A stretch of DNA of 6,291 bases. It comes from a bacterium (GTDB lineage: Bacteria; Patescibacteriota; Minisyncoccia; Phycocordibacterales; SBAW01). The stretch lies in NCBI GenBank assembly GCA_021813335.1, contig JAKALC010000044.1:1-6291 (forward strand). Direction: 5' to 3'. The position numbers and the translations under genes are program-made. This document shows, one piece after another, positions 1 to 5,135 of this stretch. The first letter of the stretch is position 1. Each line of letters starts with the position of its first letter. The notes beneath the pieces were generated by a model. It saw only the letters and a program-made list of their open reading frames with translations, searched no databases and was not told where the DNA came from.

Positions 1-1834
1 AGAGCGTGTCGCCGCGCGCGACCATACCGCAGGAAAAGACGACCTTCCGCGTCAGCCCTTCGTACTCGTAATCCATAATGGGCTCGAAAATGGTGTCAGC
101 GGTGCGCGCAAGGACGATCGAAGGGTTCTTAAGATCGAGGAGCGCCGCGCCGAGCCGGTAGCTCGTCGTGCGCGAGACCCCGTGGTAAATGACGAGCCAG
201 CCCTTCTTCGTTTTGAGCGGAGGGCCCGCGATGCCTATCTTTTCGCTGTCCCACTTGCCTTTGCGCGGCCCCATAATTTCGATGCAGCGGGTAGTGCGGT
301 GTTTGGCGAAATCGAGCGAGTCGAACATATCGGCGCATATTTGGCCGCCGACATCCAGGCGATGGATGATCATATACTGACCGCCCACCTTTCCGGGCAT
401 CACGCACATATCCTTGTCGAATACCTTGTCGGGCGTCACGACCTGCGGCATCGACCACCGGTCGAAGCGGTGGGCGACGAAATCCTTGACGGATATCTGC
501 GAGAGCGCCGCGCGCCACGGATCCTTGCCGTCATACGCGGTGTAGCCGAGATAGATCGTGTTGCCGATGCGGGTGAGCCGCGGGTCTTCGCAGCCGGAGT
601 TGCCGCCAGGAGGTCCCTTTTTCATCTCGTACTCGGCGCGCGGCACGTAGGCCGGTTCCGCGAGCCGTTCGGTTATACGGACGCCGTCTTTCGTCGCGGC
701 ATAGCCAAGAGTCGACGTGTTGTCGTCCGACATCGCCCGGTAGAGGATGTGGACGGTGCCGTCGATGTCGATGGCGCCCGCATTGAAGGTCGCTTTTTTC
801 TCCCACGGATGCTCGGCACGAGGCGCGATGATCGGGTTTTCTTTGGCGCGCACGCCGAGCGAGGCGCGCCGCGGCAGGATCATCGACGTGACGAGATCGG
901 GAAGATAGACCGACGCCTTCGCGCACACGGTATCCGCCGCTCCGTAATAAATATCGAGCCGGCCGTCCTTCTTGAGAAGCGCCCCGGACGGGAAGACGAT
1001 GTCCGGGACGATGCCGTAGTGCTCATACACCTCTTCGGGGACGAGAATGGGCCCGTACGTGTGTCCGGCGATCTTCCGCGGATTCCGCCCGTCGAGGAGG
1101 AGCGCCTCGATGCCGAAGACGCGCTCGCCGCCGCCGAAATAGTTCTGTATATAGGAGTAGATGAGGAGCCACCCGTCCTTCGTCTTGATGGGCGGCGCGC
1201 CGACCTCGACGTGGTCGCGCTCGCTGCGCAGCGGATTGATGATGTGCGAGGGGAGATCGGCATGCCATTTTTCCCAGAACGCAGGATCCCAGAGCTCTTC
1301 GAGCCGGTCGCACTGGACGATGGCCATATGCGCCGGGGGTTCGTCGGTGTGGACGGTGAGGATCGCGGTTATCTTGCCGCCGATGCGGTGAGGGAAAAGC
1401 GCCATCGCTTTGGCGTTGAACGGGGTCACGAGATGTCGCTCGTCGATCTCTTGAAGGTCGCGCGAGAGCGCGACGCCGACCTTGATCGTGTTCGCGTTGA
1501 ACGGCACGCCTCCCAGGGCCGTGTAGAAGATGACATAGCGCCCTTCGAAATAGGTGACGCGCGGGTCCTCGCAGCCGTACGCGTCCCACTCCTCTTTGGG
1601 CGCGATGAGCTGCCGATGCGCGGTGAAGACATGCTCATCCTGCGACTCGGCGATGCCTATCGAGGAAAGGCCCGCCGGCATAAGCTGGTCGGGGCGCTCG
1701 AGCGCGCGGTAGAGAAGATAGGTCTTGTTCCCGCGCTGCACGGGGCAGCCGTTATAGGCGGCGCGGGCCTCCCACGAGCGCTCCGTGGAGGGGACGACGA
1801 GCGGATTGTTTTTGTCGCGCTGGACGATGTACAT
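1..1834 (-). CDS. Tandem double-domain GH130 beta-mannoside phosphorylase/glycosidase-like protein, 3' end outside the window
   Basis: My reading of the minus strand from ATG at 1834 gives 611 uninterrupted codons up to base 1, with no stop, so the C-terminus lies outside. The protein holds two GH130 five-bladed propeller domains, about residues 1-318 and 331-611+. Domain 1 has GCEDPR (87-92), K142 before ALFP, GAPPIKT (212-218) and YYGAAD (296-301). Domain 2 restarts with ENPIIAP (332-338) and has GCEDPR (414-419), KDM (474-476), GPPLKT (537-542), IYHGV (549-553) and VVFSCG (598-603). Single GH130 proteins are usually 300-400 aa, so this is a fusion or internal duplication; probably only the last 30 or so residues of domain 2 are missing. 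The family cleaves beta-mannosides, many members phosphorolytically to mannose 1-phosphate. There is no signal peptide or membrane helix, so it is likely cytoplasmic. The start has a weak AGGA nine bases upstream. It lies 58 bp behind another GH130 gene, probably in one operon. Exact substrate and phosphorylase versus hydrolase activity cannot be told. The family call is firm. Confidence 0.9.
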   Translation of the reverse strand, partial: MYIVQRDKNNPLVVPSTERSWEARAAYNGCPVQRGNKTYLLYRALERPDQLMPAGLSSIGIAESQDEHVFTAHRQLIAPKEEWDAYGCEDPRVTYFEGRYVIFYTALGGVPFNANTIKVGVALSRDLQEIDERHLVTPFNAKAMALFPHRIGGKITAILTVHTDEPPAHMAIVQCDRLEELWDPAFWEKWHADLPSHIINPLRSERDHVEVGAPPIKTKDGWLLIYSYIQNYFGGGERVFGIEALLLDGRNPRKIAGHTYGPILVPEEVYEHYGIVPDIVFPSGALLKKDGRLDIYYGAADTVCAKASVYLPDLVTSMILPRRASLGVRAKENPIIAPRAEHPWEKKATFNAGAIDIDGTVHILYRAMSDDNTSTLGYAATKDGVRITERLAEPAYVPRAEYEMKKGPPGGNSGCEDPRLTRIGNTIYLGYTAYDGKDPWRAALSQISVKDFVAHRFDRWSMPQVVTPDKVFDKDMCVMPGKVGGQYMIIHRLDVGGQICADMFDSLDFAKHRTTRCIEIMGPRKGKWDSEKIGIAGPPLKTKKGWLVIYHGVSRTTSYRLGAALLDLKNPSIVLARTADTIFEPIMDYEYEGLTRKVVFSCGMVARGDTL

Positions 1835-1891
1835 TGGGAGGAGTCCTGAATCGTGGATAAAAAGCTTCGTGTGTAGCGGCGCCTGTGAAAG

Positions 1892-1897
1892 ATTATA
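1892..1897 (-). promoter_or_regulatory. Possible -10 box (TATAAT) ahead of the tandem GH130 gene
   Basis: On the minus strand a perfect TATAAT overlaps the stop codon of the preceding GH130 gene (GTA TAA T). It lies about 57 bases before the ATG at 1834. No recognisable -35 box is found 16-18 bases upstream, where the sequence is GC-rich coding. It may be an accident of the stop codon or a weak internal promoter. Confidence 0.25.
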
Positions 1898-3086
1898 CCG
1901 CAGGGGTGAGGACCGCGTGCTCGCCGTGCGCGAGCTCCTCGAGGAAGGTATCGAGATGCGCCGTCGCGACGTTCACGGTCTTGTCGCCGCCGCCATAGTA
2001 GACGAAGAGCGTCTCGTCCTTCACGATGGCGCCGCTCGTATACACGATGCCGGGCTTCCAGTCGTTCTCGTACGGCGCGTCGGGTTCAAGAACGGGCCGC
2101 GTCGAACGGTAGAGAACCTTCGACGGATCGTCGAGGTCGAGGAGCATAGCGCCTATTTTGTAGCGATGATGCTCGTTCGGCGCCATCGCTTGGTAGAATA
2201 CAAGCCAGCCGCGGGGGGTCTTGAGGGGCGGGGGACCGGCGCTTCGCGTGCGATTATGCCAAGCTACCGTGCGGTTGGGCAGGCGATGGGGGTCGGGGCT
2301 CTCAAACGGCGGGAGATGATCGGGCACTTCGATCTCGTCGGCGTAGGCGACCTGCACCCGGCTCGGGTCCTCGTGGAAAAGGTTGTGGAAGACGGCATAG
2401 CGGCCGCCTATTTTTTCGGGAAAGAGCACCCAGTTCTTGTGCCTCCCGGGGGGAGAGAGATGATTGAAGCTCCAATTCCAGCGCCGGTTCTTGAAATCTT
2501 CTTCGTCGATCGAGAGGAGCCCGACGCGCATCGAGAACCAGCCGTTGAATATGTTGAACGTGATATGAACGCGGCCGTCCATACACACCATCCTCGGGTC
2601 TTCCGAGCCGCCCCAGCCGCCGCCCGAGGCGTAGAGCGCGCGGTCGTAGCGCGCGGGACGGGCGGGGGAGGTGAAGGGATTGCGGAATTTTGACGGTGTT
2701 ACTACCGAGGGCAGCTTTTCGGGGCAGAACACCGGTTCGGGCAGACGCTCGAAATGAACGCCGTCCCGGCTCCGGGCGTAGCCGAACCGGGACACCCCGT
2801 CGCTTCCCAGGGCGCGATAGAGGAGGTGCACGAATGTTCCGTCGTAGTACGCGGCAGGATTGAATACGGCTTCTGACTCCCAGAGGTGTTCGCGGAGAGG
2901 CCCGAGGAGGGGATTCTCTCGCGCGCGCGCGAGGCGGATGGCGCGAGCCGCCCGCCGCCGTTTCGCGCGCGCGAGGTATGCGATAAGCGCGAGGAGAACG
3001 AACATCGCGACGCCCGCGTACCACAAAAACGCGTTGCCCGCCGCAACACCCGAGAGTATCACTGCCGCTGCGATCCCTTCTTCCAT
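1893..3086 (-). CDS. Membrane-anchored GH130 glycosidase/phosphorylase-like protein
   Basis: 397 aa. Residues 4-38 are continuously hydrophobic, either one signal-anchor helix or a tight two-helix hairpin. A very basic stretch (ARAKRRRAARAIRLARAR, 39-56) follows, which by the positive-inside rule puts the rest in the cytoplasm. The GH130 domain runs from about 57 to 390: ENPLLGP (57-63), FNPAAYYDG (75-83), LLYRA (88-92), SEDPR (161-165, Asp163 being the family's conserved catalytic-region acid), HKNWVLFPEK (216-225), GPPPLKT (284-290) and YYGGGD (363-368). The conserved YHG of canonical members reads YQA (298-300) here, so activity may differ. The N-terminal half of the domain resembles domain 2 of the downstream gene, including ENP and the EH-WE block. 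An in-frame TAA at 3111-3113 excludes a much longer N-terminus; no clear Shine-Dalgarno is seen. It lies 44 bp after the cupin stop and 58 bp before the tandem GH130 gene. The GH130 assignment is strong; substrate is unknown. Confidence 0.9.
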   Translation of the reverse strand: MEEGIAAAVILSGVAAGNAFLWYAGVAMFVLLALIAYLARAKRRRAARAIRLARARENPLLGPLREHLWESEAVFNPAAYYDGTFVHLLYRALGSDGVSRFGYARSRDGVHFERLPEPVFCPEKLPSVVTPSKFRNPFTSPARPARYDRALYASGGGWGGSEDPRMVCMDGRVHITFNIFNGWFSMRVGLLSIDEEDFKNRRWNWSFNHLSPPGRHKNWVLFPEKIGGRYAVFHNLFHEDPSRVQVAYADEIEVPDHLPPFESPDPHRLPNRTVAWHNRTRSAGPPPLKTPRGWLVFYQAMAPNEHHRYKIGAMLLDLDDPSKVLYRSTRPVLEPDAPYENDWKPGIVYTSGAIVKDETLFVYYGGGDKTVNVATAHLDTFLEELAHGEHAVLTPAV

Positions 3087-3130
3087 ATCGACTTCACGCC
3101 CGATGCACCCTTACCGCCTCTGTCGCCGGC

Positions 3131-3490
3131 TTACGCCCGTCCGTATTTGTCTTCGAAACGAATGATGTCATTCTCGTCGAAATCACCGAATGCTATCTCA
3201 AGAAAGGTAAGTCCGTTCGGCCCTCCTTCCATGCGGTGTTCGTGACCTACCGGGCTAAAGAAACTCTCACCCGCGTGGATGGTATGGTGGTCCTGATCGA
3301 GTGTGATGATTCCTGTTCCTGAAAGGATGCGCCAGAATTCACCGCGATGTTTATGGCTTTGCAGGCTGAATTCTTCTCCCGGGTTTACCGTTATAAGTTT
3401 GACGGTCGATTTCTCGTTGAGCGTGAAGCGTTCAAAGTTGCCCCAGGGACGCTTCTCAATCCGATAGTTCGGGAGCTGTTGAGAGATCAT
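3131..3490 (-). CDS. Mannose-6-phosphate isomerase-type cupin (stand-alone type II PMI domain)
   Basis: 119 aa. The whole protein matches the C-terminal cupin of bifunctional GDP-mannose pyrophosphorylase/phosphomannose isomerases: RPWGNFERF near the N-terminus (14-22), then LQSHKHRGEFWRILSGTG (43-60), SPVGHEHRMEGG (79-90), LEIAFGDFDENDIIRFEDKYGR (97-118). Likely metal ligands are H46, H48, E51 and H85. The family interconverts mannose 6-phosphate and fructose 6-phosphate in the cytoplasm. No nucleotidyltransferase domain is attached, so this is the single-domain form; a different sugar-phosphate isomerase or a sugar-binding role is possible. I chose ATG 3490 because PMI similarity begins just after it and a TATAAT lies six bases upstream. 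The reading frame stays open further upstream to about 4150, but that part is antisense to another gene and crosses a terminator, so it is not coding. First gene of the probable operon with the two GH130 genes. Confidence 0.88.
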   Translation of the reverse strand: MISQQLPNYRIEKRPWGNFERFTLNEKSTVKLITVNPGEEFSLQSHKHRGEFWRILSGTGIITLDQDHHTIHAGESFFSPVGHEHRMEGGPNGLTFLEIAFGDFDENDIIRFEDKYGRA

Positions 3491-3496
3491 AATTTG

Positions 3497-3502
3497 ATTA
3501 TA
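3497..3502 (-). promoter_or_regulatory. -10 box giving a leaderless cupin transcript
   Basis: On the minus strand a perfect TATAAT is followed by exactly six bases (CAAATT) and then the ATG at 3490. With the usual -12 to -7 placement the transcript would start on the A of the start codon, that is, with no leader. No Shine-Dalgarno is present, in agreement with this. No good -35 hexamer is seen 16-18 bases upstream (CATTCG at 17). The surrounding 3491-3520 is clearly AT-richer than the rest of the window, supporting a promoter. Confidence 0.6.
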
Positions 3503-3576
3503 CGCTGGAAATATTAGACCGAATGCGTTGGACACTGAGAATGTGCAAAAGTCGCGGGACCGCTGTCGCGGCGCAT

Positions 3577-3610
3577 AAAAAACCGCCGTTCGCGCTTCGC
3601 GCGAACGGCG
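3577..3610 (-). terminator. Rho-independent terminator of the six-helix membrane protein gene
   Basis: A perfect 12-bp inverted repeat (3584-3595 with 3599-3610, three-base loop) is followed on the minus strand by one G and then six T (3582-3577). It begins 21 bases after the stop codon at 3631. Its place separates the upstream PAP2/membrane-protein unit from the cupin-GH130 operon, which then restarts at the TATAAT at 3502. Confidence 0.9.
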
Positions 3611-3630
3611 TGTTCTATAACCCGAATGTT

Positions 3631-4311
3631 CTACTGCCAGGGCGGAAATCTGGCCATCGTCGCGGCGGCCATCGCCGCCGTGCCTCCGAGCCAGACCGCG
3701 AGCCCCGCGGCGTTCTCGAGCGGGTTCCCTCCGGCGTACCAGGGGCGGAAGTAGTCCGGAAACATCCACCAGGCTACGGCGTCGAGCGCGAGGTGCGTGC
3801 CGAGCAAGAGGTAGATGGACAAGAGTCCGACCATACCCCACATAAGCCCCGGGGTGAGAATCCCCTGCGGCGTTCCCAGGAAGAAGAGGAAACACACGGT
3901 GAGCGCGAGCAGCATCTGCGCAAAGAGGAGCAGCGCCGGGAGCGAGAACCATCCGTCGACGACGTGGCCTTCCGGGTACTTCGCCCCGAGGTAGCTGCCG
4001 AACATCACGATCGAAGCTATCGCCGCCGCGGCGGCCGCCAGAAATATCGCCTGCGGCCTCCACCACAGGCCGCTCGCTTCGCAGACGCCGATCATCCGGT
4101 AGATGACGTAGGGAAGAATGACGATCGATGCCCACACCCCGAAGTGCCATACGAGGGGGCGGCTGGCGTCGACGAAATTCTCCCGCGCCTGGCGGTCGGT
4201 CAGGAAGCCGAATGCGAGATCGGTGCCCCCCAGGAGCCAGGCGACGGCGAACTGAAGGATTCCCAGAACGGCCACTATCCCGCCGAAAGCGGCGGCAAGC
4301 GAGAAGTCCAT
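3631..4311 (-). CDS. Polytopic membrane protein of unknown function
   Basis: 226 aa; I do not recognise the family. About six hydrophobic segments are visible: 4-28, 57-75, 87-108, 120-145, 152-176 and 199-220. The loops are short, so most of the protein is in the membrane. Polar residues that stand out are H56, GHVVDGW (115-121) and THLALD (172-177), the last within or at the edge of a helix and followed by aromatic-rich AWWMFPDYFRPWY (180-192). HxxxD pairs at helix ends occur in membrane-bound hydrolases such as the YdjM type, but the rest does not clearly match, so this is only a hint. The start at 4311 is well fixed by AAGGAG six bases upstream. It has its own promoter and an intrinsic terminator, so it can be expressed alone, though it follows the PAP2 gene by 86 bp on the same strand. 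Confidence 0.85.
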   Translation of the reverse strand: MDFSLAAAFGGIVAVLGILQFAVAWLLGGTDLAFGFLTDRQARENFVDASRPLVWHFGVWASIVILPYVIYRMIGVCEASGLWWRPQAIFLAAAAAAIASIVMFGSYLGAKYPEGHVVDGWFSLPALLLFAQMLLALTVCFLFFLGTPQGILTPGLMWGMVGLLSIYLLLGTHLALDAVAWWMFPDYFRPWYAGGNPLENAAGLAVWLGGTAAMAAATMARFPPWQ

Positions 4312-4317
4312 ATCTCT

Positions 4318-4323
4318 CTCCTT
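4318..4323 (-). promoter_or_regulatory. Strong Shine-Dalgarno (AAGGAG) of the membrane protein gene
   Basis: AAGGAG lies six bases before the ATG at 4311 on the minus strand. It is the only textbook ribosome binding site in the window; the other visible starts have weak sites or none. Confidence 0.85.
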
Positions 4324-4330
4324 AGCAGAT

Positions 4331-4347
4331 GCGCGGGTGTTCCGCGC
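4331..4347 (-). other. Small hairpin in the 5' leader of the membrane protein gene
   Basis: GCGCGG and CCGCGC form a perfect 6-bp stem with a five-base loop, ending about seven bases before the Shine-Dalgarno. No T-run follows, so it is not a terminator. It could modulate access to the ribosome binding site or stabilise the mRNA end. Confidence 0.4.
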
Positions 4348-4358
4348 GGTTGAGAAAC

Positions 4359-4372
4359 ATCAGCTGGCTGAT
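4359..4372. promoter_or_regulatory. Operator-like palindrome at the predicted transcription start
   Basis: ATCAGC-TG-GCTGAT is a perfect 6+6 inverted repeat with a two-base centre. It begins directly after the -10 box (4373-4378) and is centred on the predicted +1 at about 4366. That is a classic repressor-site position. It could alternatively fold at the mRNA 5' end or act as a weak terminator stem for the PAP2 gene, since GTTTCT follows on the minus strand. Confidence 0.45.
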
Positions 4373-4401
4373 AGTTTACAACAGCTATTGGCCATCGTCA
4401 A
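4373..4401 (-). promoter_or_regulatory. Sigma70-type promoter of the membrane protein gene
   Basis: On the minus strand TTGACG (4401-4396) and TAAACT (4378-4373) are separated by exactly 17 bases. The -35 box overlaps the TGA stop of the PAP2 gene. The predicted start near 4366 gives a leader of about 55 bases containing a palindrome, a small hairpin and the Shine-Dalgarno. Confidence 0.6.
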
Positions 4402-5105
4402 ATCTCGATGGGATGTGCGGTTTCGTCGCGCAGGAACATCGCGTGCTCCTTGGGGAAGAGCCAGAGGGCGAGGTGATAAATGCCGTAGGTGATAAAGAAG
4501 GCCGAGAACACATCGATCGTGTAGTGGACGTGGCCCAACAGGACGATCGCCGCGAAGAAGAACGACCAGGCGAGAAAGAGGTATCGCAGCCACTTCTCGC
4601 GCCAGAAGACGAGGGCCATAAGGAACGGCGTCCCGGTGTGTCCCGAAAAGAATTCGTCGCCGCCCGCGAAGAGCATAAGGACGAGCTTGCTCTGGAAGTC
4701 GATCGCCGTATGCACCGGATAGGGCGCGAGGTGCGTCATCGACACGAAAGCGGAGCGGATGAAGAAAAAGAGGCTCAAGCTGTAAAGCGTGAACGGGATC
4801 CGCTTGGGATGGATGACGATGAGGATGATGAGGAAGGCGACGAGCACCACGACCCCGTACACGAACGGCACGTCGACGTCGAACACGGGCGTGTTCGACA
4901 GGATGATGTCGGTCACGGGGTTGCTCGCCCTCTCGGCCGCATAGAGCCCCGCGAAGGTGTTGGCGATGACGCTCGCGATGAAGAGAAGGACGGAGCCGGC
5001 AGTCGCCGACTTGAAGTGGGTCTTGAACCAGAGGAATTGGTACCGGCGCTTGAGCTTCTCAAGCCACGAGTGCATCCTTGAGGCGCCCGCCGTCAGGGTT
5101 TCCAT
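4398..5105 (-). CDS. PAP2 superfamily membrane protein, sphingomyelin-synthase-like (PAP2_C type)
   Basis: 235 aa with about six membrane helices (36-57, 80-98, 103-122, 139-148/157-168, 174-191, 198-217). The catalytic signature is GGDEFFSGHTGTP (148-160) and GHVHYTIDVFSAF (191-203). H156, H194 and D198 form the triad seen in sphingomyelin synthases and related lipid phosphatases/phosphotransferases; the H-x3-D spacing and the GD-x3-SGHT motif are those of the PAP2_C group rather than of PgpB-type proteins with KX6RP. Such enzymes hydrolyse or transfer phospho-headgroups at the membrane, here possibly on a phospholipid or on an isoprenoid lipid carrier. A basic amphipathic N-terminus (11-30) precedes helix 1. 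ATG 5105 is preferred because -10-like TATAGT/TATACC lies just upstream; a second ATG at 5075 is possible. It is divergent from the DedA gene. The superfamily is certain; the reaction is not. Confidence 0.87.
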   Translation of the reverse strand: METLTAGASRMHSWLEKLKRRYQFLWFKTHFKSATAGSVLLFIASVIANTFAGLYAAERASNPVTDIILSNTPVFDVDVPFVYGVVVLVAFLIILIVIHPKRIPFTLYSLSLFFFIRSAFVSMTHLAPYPVHTAIDFQSKLVLMLFAGGDEFFSGHTGTPFLMALVFWREKWLRYLFLAWSFFFAAIVLLGHVHYTIDVFSAFFITYGIYHLALWLFPKEHAMFLRDETAHPIEI

Positions 5106-5135
5106 AGGTGGGGTATACTATAGCGTACCTCAGGT
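5106..5135. promoter_or_regulatory. Compact divergent promoter between the PAP2 and DedA genes
   Basis: Only 30 bp separate the two start codons. On the plus strand TATACT (5114-5119) could serve as -10 for dedA with a leader of about 10 bases. On the minus strand TATAGT (5122-5117) or TATACC (5117-5112) could serve the PAP2 gene; the second would make its transcript leaderless. The two -10 regions overlap and lie in an imperfect palindrome, GGTA..TACC (5112-5129). No convincing -35 boxes are seen; they would fall inside the opposite coding regions. Confidence 0.5.

Noticed and set aside
129..1589. Several 115-190 codon minus-strand frames within the tandem GH130 gene
   Set aside because: They are in other frames than the long GH130 reading frame that runs without a stop from 1834 to base 1, and they are Arg-rich shadows.
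182..1849. 555-codon open frame on the plus strand
   Set aside because: It is antisense to the tandem GH130 gene, whose minus-strand translation shows clear family motifs throughout. The composition (Arg, Asp, Val, Glu rich, no recognisable domain) is typical of a GC-rich shadow frame.
1785..2693. 302-codon open frame on the plus strand
   Set aside because: It lies opposite the anchored GH130 gene and the operon gap; no domain is recognisable and the opposite strand has firm homology.
3491..4150. N-terminal extension of the cupin frame (would give 339 aa)
   Set aside because: The extension is antisense-frame sequence over the membrane protein gene, lacks similarity, crosses an intrinsic terminator, and the PMI fold is complete from ATG 3490.
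3523..4353. 276-codon open frame on the plus strand
   Set aside because: It is antisense to the six-helix membrane protein and runs through its terminator hairpin. Its product is a charged low-complexity sequence (Arg, Glu, Pro, Gly).
4329..5081. 250-codon open frame on the plus strand
   Set aside because: It is antisense to the PAP2 gene; the Glu/Asp/Arg-rich product is what antisense reading of membrane-helix codons gives.
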